Shown here: positions 10,604 to 18,479 of the stretch, piece by piece
Numbering within the stretch: position 1 is the first letter of the stretch
How the letters are laid out: each line of letters starts with the position of its first letter
Assembly: GCF_017377735.1 (NCBI RefSeq)
Contig: NZ_JAFVMH010000002.1
Coordinates: 310,001 to 374,000 of the forward strand
Origin: Acetobacter garciniae
Lineage (GTDB): Bacteria > Pseudomonadota > Alphaproteobacteria > Acetobacterales > Acetobacteraceae
Length of the DNA: 64,000 bases
Direction of reading: 5' to 3'
Position numbers and translations under genes: made by a program
The notes under the pieces: generated by a model
Database searches by the model: none
What the model saw: only the letters and a program-made list of their open reading frames with translations
Told to the model about the DNA's origin: nothing

Positions 10604-11257
10604 TTACCCTTCCAGCGCCCGGCGAATTTCGCGCCTGAGTGCTGGCAGGACGACCTGCCCGAAAGCTGGGGTTGCGCGTTCCCACTGGCCGGTTCGCCAG
10701 GACGGGTGCGGGAGCGGAAAATACTCGGGTAAATACCGCTGGAACTGCAAGCTCCGCTCAAACACCGGACCTTTTCCAAGCACATGGTTCTGGGCGTAGG
10801 ACCCCACGAGTAGGGTAAGCCGTATAGCGGGAAGCTGGGCCAAAAGGCGTTCGCGCCACAGGGCGGCACATTCAGGCGGGGGTGGGCGATCGCCCCCCTT
10901 GGGCAGTACCCCGGGGTAGCAGAAGGCCATGGGCACCAGGGCGACCCGCGTGGTGTCGTAAAATTCGTCCCGGCTCATGCCCAGCCATGTGCGCAGCCGA
11001 TCGCCCGAGGCATCGTTGAAGGAAATGCCGGTTTCATGCACCCGTGTGCCCGGGGCCTGGCTTGCAATCAGCAGGCGCGCGTGCCGCGAGACATGCAAGA
11101 CCGGTCGGGGCCCCAGTGGCAGCTTGTGCGCGCAGGCCGAACAGGCACGAATGGCGTCGACCAGTGGCTGCAAGCCGTCCTGCAGGGGGCAAGCCGGTTG
11201 CTTCGGGCCGGCCCGGGTGGCGGATACCGCAGCAGGCGGTATGGGGGATGATGGCAT
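10604..11257 (-). CDS. Uracil-DNA glycosylase superfamily protein
   Basis: Probably a DNA-repair glycosylase of the UDG superfamily, in the small YqfM-like/family-4-related group, about 217 residues. Visible features: LLIASQAPGTRVHETG, matching the GEAPG...G active-site loop; SFNDASGDRLRTWL, matching the PF.G..G..L block; and the C-terminal LPHPSWRTGQW, matching the HPS DNA-intercalation motif. Cysteines exist only as CSACA near residue 37, not the full four-Cys set of Fe-S family 4 enzymes. The ATG at 11257 is preferred over an upstream TTG at 11296. Substrate range and activity cannot be read from sequence. Confidence 0.82.
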   Translation of the reverse strand: MPSSPIPPAAVSATRAGPKQPACPLQDGLQPLVDAIRACSACAHKLPLGPRPVLHVSRHARLLIASQAPGTRVHETGISFNDASGDRLRTWLGMSRDEFYDTTRVALVPMAFCYPGVLPKGGDRPPPPECAALWRERLLAQLPAIRLTLLVGSYAQNHVLGKGPVFERSLQFQRYLPEYFPLPHPSWRTGQWERATPAFGQVVLPALRREIRRALEG

Positions 11258-11342
11258 GACATATTCCGATATGACCCTGCCCACCCCGTCCCGCAATGGC
11301 CGGGCCGCGAATTAAGGCCCGCTTGGTAATCTTCCTTCAACA

Positions 11343-11410
11343 GATAAAAGTTGGTGAAGCTTTTTTCAAAAAGCTGCAGGAACCCTCATCTTTTGAAAAT
11401 GGGCGAAATC
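11343..11410 (+). repeat. Degenerate copy 1 of the ~80-bp palindromic repeat
   Basis: Contains the left outer arm GATAAAAGTTGGTG and the first inner hairpin GAAGCTTTTT...AAAAAGCTGC. The second hairpin and right arm have decayed (TCTTTTGAAAATGGGCG). It lies downstream of adhB and upstream of the uracil-DNA-glycosylase gene. Four better copies are at 34798, 41692, 54575 and 56539. Confidence 0.75.
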
Positions 11411-11427
11411 CCCTGAAAGGCCGGTAC

Positions 11428-11463
11428 AAAAAGAAACACCGTGACGTTGCCGCCACGGTGTTT
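11428..11463 (-). terminator. Rho-independent terminator of adhAB
   Basis: On the minus strand a perfect 10-bp stem (AAACACCGTG / CACGGTGTTT) closes a 10-nt loop and is followed by CTTTTTG. It is about 75 nt past the adhB stop. Confidence 0.85.
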
Positions 11464-11537
11464 CCCTAACTCGGTTTACCAGACCCGCCAGGCGGGCCGG
11501 TAGGGCCAGGGGGCTTCAGGTGCCCCACAGGCTTTGC

Positions 11538-12956
11538 TTACTGCGCAGCATCCACACCCACATGGGTCTGGGGTGCGAAGGTCCAGCCAGAGCCATAAGG
11601 CTGCGGCATGAACAGGCCCCAGGTTGCGGTCTGGGACGTGGCGTCAGCCCAGCCAGCGGTCGGGAGCGGAGCGTTATCCAGCCGAAGCTTCTGGATATCG
11701 GCCGCCGTCACGTTGGCAGGTGCCTTGTTGCCCCAGGCAGAGCGGATGAAGTTCACCACATCAGCAATCTGCTGGTCGGACAGGAAGCGCTTGTAAGCCG
11801 GCATCGCCACCGCGGAAGGCGCCCAGTTGGTGGGGGGCAGCACACCGCCTGCGACAATGATATGCGCAACCGATGTCGGGTTGTCGGTCACGACAACCGG
11901 GTTCCCGGCCAGCGGCGGGAACATGCGGGCCACGCCGCCACCGTCGTTACGGTGACAGGCCGAGCACTGTTCCACATAGACCTTTGCACCGGGGTTACCC
12001 GCCACGCTGCCGGAATCCAGCGTCTGCGCGGTGGAGGCGTCATAGGTGTAGTCGCCCCGAACGGGTGGCACGGGCGGCAGCGCCTTGAGGTATTTCGCCA
12101 TGGCGTGCAGGTCGGCATCGGTGAAGTACTGGGTGCTCCAGCCCACCACGTCGGCCATGCCGCCGAACACGGCGGTATGATCCGTGCGGCCCGATTTCAG
12201 GAACTGGTACAGATCATCTTCAGACCAGCGGCCAATCCCCACGACAGGGTCGTTACGCAGGCTGGGGGCGATCCAGTTGTCGATCACGTCGCCACCGGCC
12301 AGGAAGTCGGCCCCGCCCGATGCGTCGAGGGCCTTTTCCTGCATGCCCAGGCCGCGCGGCGTATGGCACGCCCCGCAATGGCCGGCACCCGTTACCAGGT
12401 ATTCACCACGGGCGATGTCAGCATCCGTGCCCGGTGCGGGGGTGAAGTCCTTGGGGGTCGGGGCGAACACCGAACGCCAGATCGCCAGCGGCCAGCGCAT
12501 GGACAGCGGCCAGGTAATATCCGCGTCGTGGTTTTTCTGGGCGACCGGGGCCACGCCATGCATGAAATATGCATACAGGGCCTTGATATCGGCCTGCGTC
12601 ATGCGGGCGAAGGAGGGGTAGGGCATCGCCGGGTAAAGCGTGCTGCCGTCCTTCTTCACGCCATGACGCACGGCGGCATCAAAGTCCTGAAGCGTGTAGG
12701 TGCCGATCCCGTAGGTGGGATCGGGGGTGATGTTGGTGGAATAGATCGTGCCGATGGGTGTCTTGATAGACAGCCCACCCGCAAATTTCTGACCGTTCAG
12801 GGCGGTATGGCAGGCCACGCAGTCGCCCAGCCGTGCCACGTATTCACCCTGTTTGATCAGGTCTTCGTCCGTCCCTTGCGCATGAGCCAGGGACGTGCCT
12901 GCCAGAAGCCCGACAGTGACCGCTCCCAGAGCGGCCTTGAGTCTGTTCATCATCAT
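11538..12956 (-). CDS. adhB: Alcohol dehydrogenase cytochrome c subunit (subunit II)
   Basis: Triheme cytochrome c of the membrane PQQ alcohol dehydrogenase; it passes electrons from AdhA to ubiquinone on the periplasmic face. About 472 residues: a Sec signal peptide ending near SLAHA/Q, then three CXXCH heme sites, CVACH (46-50), CGACH (194-198) and CSACH (331-335), with sixth-ligand methionines in the usual positions such as YPAMPYPSF. Three adjacent ATGs (12956, 12953, 12950) and an upstream GTG (12965) are possible starts; none has a strong ribosome-binding site, so translation may depend on adhA, which ends 48 nt upstream. The small subunit III gene is not adjacent, as usual in acetic acid bacteria. 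Confidence 0.96.
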   Translation of the reverse strand: MMMNRLKAALGAVTVGLLAGTSLAHAQGTDEDLIKQGEYVARLGDCVACHTALNGQKFAGGLSIKTPIGTIYSTNITPDPTYGIGTYTLQDFDAAVRHGVKKDGSTLYPAMPYPSFARMTQADIKALYAYFMHGVAPVAQKNHDADITWPLSMRWPLAIWRSVFAPTPKDFTPAPGTDADIARGEYLVTGAGHCGACHTPRGLGMQEKALDASGGADFLAGGDVIDNWIAPSLRNDPVVGIGRWSEDDLYQFLKSGRTDHTAVFGGMADVVGWSTQYFTDADLHAMAKYLKALPPVPPVRGDYTYDASTAQTLDSGSVAGNPGAKVYVEQCSACHRNDGGGVARMFPPLAGNPVVVTDNPTSVAHIIVAGGVLPPTNWAPSAVAMPAYKRFLSDQQIADVVNFIRSAWGNKAPANVTAADIQKLRLDNAPLPTAGWADATSQTATWGLFMPQPYGSGWTFAPQTHVGVDAAQ

Positions 12957-13004
12957 TTTTACCACTGTATCGCTTGTGAGCCGAATGACGCCATGACTGC
13001 CGGA

Positions 13005-15236
13005 TTACTGGGGCGTAATGCCGAGTGTCGGATTTTCAGGGACACCCTTGTCATTCTTGCGGGCATCCACTTCGCGCTGATAGGTTTCGTTCGCCCGCTT
13101 GATGAGGAACTGGCGAATGGCCTCGATCTCGTCAGGCTTCATGCTGGAATCAAAGCGATCCATGCCATAGGCCGTCAGGGCCCCGCGACCGACCACGTTG
13201 TAGAACGCGTCCTGGTGGCGGATGGAACCGGACCAGCGCAGGTCAGGCAGAACGCCCGCACCTTCCGCATTGTCGCCGTGGCAGGTCTGGCAATAGGTCT
13301 GGTACTGGAAGTACCCGTTATCGACCACCTTGCTGTCATACTGCGCCGGCGGCTTGACGGGCAGGAAGCCCAGTTCGTTCATCGAGGGGAGCTGGCTCTT
13401 TCCGTCGAGCGAGAACACCGCGATGTAGGAGTGGTTCACCGTCCAGCCCGAGGTGCGGCCCATGCCACCCATCGAGATCGGATAGATACCGCCCCAGCCC
13501 ACTTCCACCGCGACATACTGCTTGCCGTTCACGCTGTAGGTGATCGGCGGTGCGATAATGCCGCTCTGGGCGTTGAACTTGTAAAGATCGGTGCCGTTGG
13601 TCGCGTCATAGGCGTGGAATTCGCCATTGGCGAGACCCTGGAACAGAAGGTCGCCACCGGTGGCCAGAACGCCGCCGTTCCACGGGCCCTTGTGGTCGAT
13701 CTTCCACACGGTTTCCATCTTCACGGGATCCCATGCCAGCAGTTCGCCGTGCAGGTCCTTCATGTAGGCGGTGCGCGCTTCAGGCGTGTCGGGCAGACCG
13801 TTCTTGGTCATGTCCAGACCCAGGTTCCAGGAATCGGGATGCGGCTTGAAGCCACCGACCTGGTTCTTGTAGCCGAACGGGATCTGGTGCGCGGGCAGGT
13901 AGATCAGGTGCGTCTTGGGGCTGTAGGCCATCGCCATGAAGTTGTGCGCGCCCAGCGGGCCCGGAATGCCGTACCAGAAATTGCCGTTCAGGGTCCACAG
14001 ACCTTCGGGCTTGAAAATGGGGCGGCCCGTCAGCGGATCGAGACCGCTGGCCCAGTTTTCATAGGTGTAGTTCTTGCCGGAAATGAATTCGCCGGTCTTG
14101 GCGTCCAGAACGTACAGGAAGCCGTTTTTGGGCGCGTGGACGATCACATGGCGCATTTCGCCGTTGACGGGCATGTCAAGCGTCATGATCTGCTGGACCG
14201 AGGTATAATCCCACTGGTCCATCGGCGTTTCCTGGAAGTGCCAGACATATTCGCCGGTTTCGGGCTTGAGGGCCACAATGCTGCCCAGGAACAGGTTGTT
14301 GCCGATCCCGTCGGAACGGTATTTGTAGTTCCAGGGCGAACCGTTGCCCACGCCCAGATAGACCAGGTCGGCCACCGGATCGTACACGATGGAATCCCAT
14401 ACCGTGCCGCCGCCACCCTGGCGAACCCACGCACCGGTGGGGCTCCAGGTCCTGTAGGCCTTGGTCATCAGGATATTGTCGGACGCGGCGTGATCGGGTT
14501 CGTTCTTGTTGTTCGGAACGGTGTAGAAGCGCCATTTCAGCTTGCCGGTCTCGGCATCGAAGGCGGAGACAAAGCCGCGCGCGCCGAATTCGGCGCCGCC
14601 ATTGCCAATCAGCACCAAGCCCTTGACCACGCGCACGCCACCGTCAACGGTGTAGGAGCGCTGCTTGCCCAGGGAGGCTTCGGGCGGGATGGTGTTGACT
14701 TCCCACACCTTCTTGCCGGTCTTGGCGTCCAGGGCGACCATGCGACCGTCAAACGTGCCGAAGAAGACCTTGCCGTTCCAGTAGCCCGCACCGCGGTTGA
14801 CGGTGTCGCAGCAGCCCTTGTCGGCAATGTTGCCCGGCACCTTGGGATCGTATTCCCAGATCAGCTTGCCGGTGGCGGCGTCCAGGGCTTTCATCTTGGA
14901 CCAGTTGGTCGTGGCATACATGATGCCGTCGACAACCAGGGGGGTACCTTCCTGGCCACGGTTCGAGTCCAGGTTGAAGTACCAGGCCAGTTTCAGGTGG
15001 CCGACATTGGAGCGATTGATTTCGTCCAGCGGGCTGTACCGCTGCTCCATGTAGTTCCGGCCGTAAGTCAGCCAGTTTTCGGGGTGCTCATCCGCATGGA
15101 TGATAGCTTCTCCCGTATCACCCTGCCCTGCGGCATGGGCGGAAACTGCGGTATACGGCAAGGCAGCAGCGCAAATGGTTCCAGCCGCGAGAAATCCTAG
15201 CAGCGAACGTCTCTTGGTGGAGGCGGGGCGGGTCAT
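13005..15236 (-). CDS. adhA: PQQ-dependent alcohol dehydrogenase, dehydrogenase subunit I
   Basis: Periplasmic quinohemoprotein that oxidises ethanol to acetaldehyde, the first step of vinegar production. The 743 residues have a signal peptide (to about residue 35), an eight-bladed PQQ propeller with tryptophan-docking repeats, the adjacent-cysteine disulfide Cys142-Cys143 (KGCCDTVNRG) that contacts PQQ, GGGGTVWDSI and MDQWDY active-site segments, and a C-terminal cytochrome c domain with CQTCH at 649-653. The signal has KRRSLLGFLAAG, which resembles a twin-arginine motif, although most PQQ enzymes use Sec. It forms an operon with adhB just downstream. About 180 nt separate its start from the neighbouring LigT-like gene, leaving room for a promoter. 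Confidence 0.97.
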   Translation of the reverse strand: MTRPASTKRRSLLGFLAAGTICAAALPYTAVSAHAAGQGDTGEAIIHADEHPENWLTYGRNYMEQRYSPLDEINRSNVGHLKLAWYFNLDSNRGQEGTPLVVDGIMYATTNWSKMKALDAATGKLIWEYDPKVPGNIADKGCCDTVNRGAGYWNGKVFFGTFDGRMVALDAKTGKKVWEVNTIPPEASLGKQRSYTVDGGVRVVKGLVLIGNGGAEFGARGFVSAFDAETGKLKWRFYTVPNNKNEPDHAASDNILMTKAYRTWSPTGAWVRQGGGGTVWDSIVYDPVADLVYLGVGNGSPWNYKYRSDGIGNNLFLGSIVALKPETGEYVWHFQETPMDQWDYTSVQQIMTLDMPVNGEMRHVIVHAPKNGFLYVLDAKTGEFISGKNYTYENWASGLDPLTGRPIFKPEGLWTLNGNFWYGIPGPLGAHNFMAMAYSPKTHLIYLPAHQIPFGYKNQVGGFKPHPDSWNLGLDMTKNGLPDTPEARTAYMKDLHGELLAWDPVKMETVWKIDHKGPWNGGVLATGGDLLFQGLANGEFHAYDATNGTDLYKFNAQSGIIAPPITYSVNGKQYVAVEVGWGGIYPISMGGMGRTSGWTVNHSYIAVFSLDGKSQLPSMNELGFLPVKPPAQYDSKVVDNGYFQYQTYCQTCHGDNAEGAGVLPDLRWSGSIRHQDAFYNVVGRGALTAYGMDRFDSSMKPDEIEAIRQFLIKRANETYQREVDARKNDKGVPENPTLGITPQ

Positions 15237-15416
15237 GCGTTCATGTCCTCGACTAGTATTGAGGAAAAAAGCCGGTGGTCCGGTTTCCTACACATGAGCC
15301 AACGCAGGTGTCCGATGTCAATCACGTGTCGTGAATAGCTGCCCCATTTCTGATGGATAACTTTCTGTTATTACAGAGTGATAGACCCCATTTCGGTGCT
15401 CACGAAAAGGGTGCGC

Positions 15417-15998
15417 TCACCACGGTGCGAACCCCTCGGACTCCGTGTGCGGCGGCATGGCATGCGGTGTGAACGGGTAGTGGTTTTCTGCCTCCACGCC
15501 GGGGCCGTATTCGGTTTTTTGGGTGCTGAATACGGTAAAATTATAGATTTCCTCCCTTTGCGGGCAGAGTTGGCGATGGATGCCAAGCCAGAGACTGACC
15601 TCCTCCGCGCTGACTGTTGTAACATCTGCCAAAGGCACCCCGAAGGGGGTGGAAAGCCGCCCGGCCGCCAATCCCGCCCGTCGTCCTGCCTGGCGGATTT
15701 TCACGGAAAGGTGATCAATTTCAGTGGGGGCGAGTAACGCCTCAAGCATGATTCGGTTCCCCCGCCTGACGACCGTGTACCCCGTATGCTGTAATTTCAC
15801 CGGCGTGCGCATGCGCACCGACAGCAGAGAAAAATCAAGTTCTTCAAGAACAAAAGGGGTATCGGCTCTGCCCAGGGTCACCAGCGGCAGATAAAGATAT
15901 GGCACACGGTGCCACGCCTTGCTCGGAAACAGACCCTGCATCGTCTGGAAAAAGAAACTCATATCGGGCGGCAGGGTTATACCGGCGATCAGGAACAT
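15417..15998 (-). CDS. 2'-5' RNA ligase/LigT-like protein lacking catalytic HxT motifs
   Basis: About 193 residues. The N-terminus (MFLIAGITLPPDMSFFFQTM) matches the first strand and helix of the 2H phosphoesterase/LigT fold, as does the closing strand FTVFSTQK. In active members two HxT/S motifs form the catalytic pair. Here the first site reads YLPLVTLGRA (Leu for His) and the second FGVPLADVTT (no His in register), so I infer the protein is not a working 2H phosphoesterase and may only bind RNA or nucleotides. The assignment rests on fold pattern and is moderate. ATG 15998 gives the family-typical start; the frame is open upstream to a TTG at 16127. It lies on the same strand just upstream of adhA. 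Confidence 0.6.
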   Translation of the reverse strand: MFLIAGITLPPDMSFFFQTMQGLFPSKAWHRVPYLYLPLVTLGRADTPFVLEELDFSLLSVRMRTPVKLQHTGYTVVRRGNRIMLEALLAPTEIDHLSVKIRQAGRRAGLAAGRLSTPFGVPLADVTTVSAEEVSLWLGIHRQLCPQREEIYNFTVFSTQKTEYGPGVEAENHYPFTPHAMPPHTESEGFAPW

Positions 15999-16170
15999 GG
16001 CTTGGGCATCCGGTAGCGGGTTGTCGCCCCCACGGGGGCAGGGGGCAGGGGCTGCCGCATCGTGGGGAAAGCGGTGGGGATGTGCGTCATGCGTGCCACC
16101 CTTGACGAAAAGGCAGGGCAACCCCAATTATAAAGCAAAGCCGGCTAGCCCGGACAAGGAGTGTAAGATC

Positions 16171-16944
16171 ATGTCGTTCAGTGGCGACTACCGTTCCCCC
16201 GTCAATGCCACGAGCTGGAATGCCCAGGCCAGCATTGATGCAGGGCTGCGCGCCTACATGCTACGCGTCTATAACTGGATGGCCTCTGGCCTGTTGCTGA
16301 CGGGTATCGTTGCCTACGCCATTGCCAATACGGCGCTGGGCAGCCTGTTCTTCCAGGTCGTTCCGACCGCCGCGGGCCCGCTGCCCCGCCCCACCCTGCT
16401 GGGTGACGCGGCCATGCTGTCCCCGCTGGTGTTCGTGCTGGTCATGTCCTTCGGTATCAACCGCCTTTCTCTCCAGGGGGCGCAGGCGCTGTTCTGGGCG
16501 TTCTGCACGGCCATGGGGGCCAGTCTGGCCAGCATTTTCGTCGTCTATACCGATACGTCCATCGTCCGCGTCTTCCTGGTGACGGCCTGCATGTTCGCGG
16601 CGACCTCGCTGTGGGGCTACGTGACCAAGGCCGACCTGCTGCGCTTTGGTTCGTTCCTGATGATGGGGCTGTTCGGGCTGGTTATCGCGGGGCTGGTGAA
16701 CCTGTTTCTCAAGAGCCCGACGGTGTACTATATATACAGCATCGTCGGCGTAGTCATTTTCACCGCCTTCAGCGCGTTCGACGCCCAGCGGATCCGGGTG
16801 ACCTACACGCAGCTTGCCGCCTATGAAGGCCCGGACGTGACAGCCAAGCGCAGTGTCTACGATGCCCTGAGCCTCTACCTGAACTTCATCAACCTCTTTC
16901 AGTTTCTCATGCAGTTCATGGGCGTGCGCAATTCGAACGACTGA
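16171..16944 (+). CDS. Bax inhibitor-1/YccA family membrane protein
   Basis: A 257-residue inner-membrane protein with a hydrophilic N-terminus and about seven TM helices, the layout of the BI-1/YccA/YbhL (TMBIM) family. Family-typical features are RVYNWMASGLLLTGIVAY in the first helix, YSIVGVVIFTAFSAFDAQRI carrying the pore-region aspartate, and a C-terminal SLYLNFINLFQFLM segment. Relatives act as pH-sensitive calcium leak channels or FtsH-associated proteins; the role here is unknown. The start at 16171 follows AAGGAG at 9-nt spacing. A strong terminator follows at 16987, separating it from the cyo operon. Confidence 0.92.
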   Translation: MSFSGDYRSPVNATSWNAQASIDAGLRAYMLRVYNWMASGLLLTGIVAYAIANTALGSLFFQVVPTAAGPLPRPTLLGDAAMLSPLVFVLVMSFGINRLSLQGAQALFWAFCTAMGASLASIFVVYTDTSIVRVFLVTACMFAATSLWGYVTKADLLRFGSFLMMGLFGLVIAGLVNLFLKSPTVYYIYSIVGVVIFTAFSAFDAQRIRVTYTQLAAYEGPDVTAKRSVYDALSLYLNFINLFQFLMQFMGVRNSND

Positions 16945-16986
16945 CGCAGCCAAGTCATGCAGGGCTGGGCGCATCCCCGTCCTGGC

Positions 16987-17018
16987 AAAACCCGGTCCGA
17001 GAGGACCGGGTTTTTTTG
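16987..17018 (+). terminator. Rho-independent terminator of the BI-1 gene
   Basis: AAAACCCGGTCC, a 4-5 nt loop, GGACCGGGTT and a run of seven Ts, 43 nt after the stop codon. A textbook intrinsic terminator. Confidence 0.93.
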
Positions 17019-17547
17019 TGCCCTAAAGGCATGTCCAGATCGAATGCCGGTATGTTCAATCAGAATAGGGAGCAAAACGGTCCTGATACGATTTTTTTGT
17101 GCTGTAACAGGAATGTGAGTGCTGAACTCCCGGCTAACAATATGAAAATTAAGGCCAAATTTTGCCATTATTCGAAATTTTGAAATATTTGGTAATAGTG
17201 AGTGATATCGATCCGAGGCGGTCGGATGACCCCAAAAAGGGGCCTAAAACCGAGTCAGGGCCGCTAACCGATTGTGATGAAAGGCAGATGAAACTTTTAT
17301 GCCGTTTGAGAATCCCGCCCGTTGAGCATAAAGTGGTCTCCATGGCGTTTCCGCCTAGCGTTGTAGACCGCATGCTGCGTAGACAGTTCCTGGTTTTCCC
17401 CCGGATGGGTGGCCCGGTCCTGTGTGCGGAACAGACCGGCCGCGACAAAAGCCGGAGCGCGGTTTTTCTTGCTGTTGCTAGGCTTCTATGGCAGCAGGGC
17501 AAGAGTCTTTACGAGGCTAAGTTGATGTCAGAACCAAGAGGCGTGCG
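17019..17547 (+). other. Long AT-rich leader upstream of the cyo operon
   Basis: About 530 nt separate the BI-1 terminator from cyoA. The first half (17080-17200) is much more AT-rich than its surroundings and includes an inverted repeat CCAAAT/ATTTGG (17155-17160 and 17187-17192) around a possible promoter. The second half holds a CCCC-AAAAA-GGGG hairpin (17230-17242) and an open frame of up to 129 codons that ends in a 4-nt ATGA overlap with cyoA. I do not recognise that frame as a protein. Regulation of the oxidase probably acts here, but no known operator could be identified. Confidence 0.5.
17163..17192 (+). promoter_or_regulatory. Candidate sigma-70 promoter for cyoABCD
   Basis: TTGCCA (17163-17168) is followed after 17 nt by ATATTT (17186-17191) in the most AT-rich part of the leader, overlapping the CCAAAT/ATTTGG inverted repeat. 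The -10 box is poor and alphaproteobacterial promoters vary, so this is only a candidate. Confidence 0.25.
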
Positions 17548-18474
17548 ATGAAAAACAAGTTACTGGCGAGAATGGCGCGATTGGGCGGCCTATCGTCAGC
17601 GTTGCTGCTTGCCGGGTGCGAACTGGACGTTCTGGACCCGAAAGGCCCGGTGGGGGAGGGGGTTAAATCTCTGATTGCCACCTCCACAATCGCAATGCTG
17701 ATCGTTGTGGTTCCGACCATAATTTTGACGCTGGTTTTTGCCTGGCAGTATCGCCAGTCCAATACCAGCGCCGAATATCTGCCGAAATGGAGCCATTCCA
17801 ACACGATTGAAATGGTGATCTGGGGCGTTCCGTCGCTGATCATCCTGTTTCTGGCAGTGATCACCTACCAGACCTGTCATTCTCTGGACCCCTACAAGCC
17901 GCTCGAGGCTGAAGCCAACACCAAGCCGCTGCATGTGCAGGTGGTGGCGATGGACTGGAAATGGCTGTTCATCTACCCCGAACAGGGCATTGCCACGGTC
18001 AACCAGCTGGCCGTTCCGGTCAACACACCGGTTGATTTCGATATCACCTCTGATTCCGTGATGAACTCGTTCTTCATCCCACGTCTTGGTTCCATGATTT
18101 ACGCTATGGCGGGCATGCAGACCCAGCTTCATCTGCTGGCCAGCGAGCCGGGTGATTATCTGGGCGAATCTGCCAACTACAGCGGTCGCGGCTTCTCTGA
18201 CATGAAGTTCCACACGCTGGCGATGAGCGGTGATGAATTCAATGCCTGGGTCGAGAAGGTGCGCTCTTCCTCCGAAGAGCTGGATGGGCAGACCTATCCG
18301 AAGCTGGCCGCACCGAGCGAAGCGAACCCTGTCGAATATTTCGCACATGTTGAACCCAGCATGTTCAACACGATCGTTGCCAAATACAACAACGGCATGG
18401 TCATGGACAAAAGCACCGGCAAGATGATCCAGGTGCAGCAGTCCGCGATGTCCGACATGAATATGAAGGAATAG
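17548..18474 (+). CDS. cyoA: Ubiquinol oxidase subunit II
   Basis: Periplasmic-domain subunit of the heme-copper quinol oxidase (cyaB-type gene in Acetobacter naming). The 308 residues begin with a lipoprotein signal whose lipobox is LLAGC (Cys24), followed by two TM helices (about 42-65 and 90-108) and a cupredoxin-fold domain. The CuA-binding cysteine pair of cytochrome c oxidases is absent, which shows a quinol rather than cytochrome c oxidase. [20 protein letters not shown] and [19 protein letters not shown] are typical CyoA segments. First gene of the tightly packed cyoABCD operon; its ATG overlaps the stop of a short upstream frame. Confidence 0.96.
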   Translation: MKNKLLARMARLGGLSSALLLAGCELDVLDPKGPVGEGVKSLIATSTIAMLIVVVPTIILTLVFAWQYRQSNTSAEYLPKWSHSNTIEMVIWGVPSLIILFLAVITYQTCHSLDPYKPLEAEANTKPLHVQVVAMDWKWLFIYPEQGIATVNQLAVPVNTPVDFDITSDSVMNSFFIPRLGSMIYAMAGMQTQLHLLASEPGDYLGESANYSGRGFSDMKFHTLAMSGDEFNAWVEKVRSSSEELDGQTYPKLAAPSEANPVEYFAHVEPSMFNTIVAKYNNGMVMDKSTGKMIQVQQSAMSDMNMKE

Positions 18475-18479
18475 GATCT

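Noticed and set aside
11520-15200. Very long plus-strand open frame (over 1200 codons) opposite adhA and adhB
   Set aside because: It is antisense to two certain genes in highly GC-biased DNA; its translation has no domains and mirrors their codon bias.
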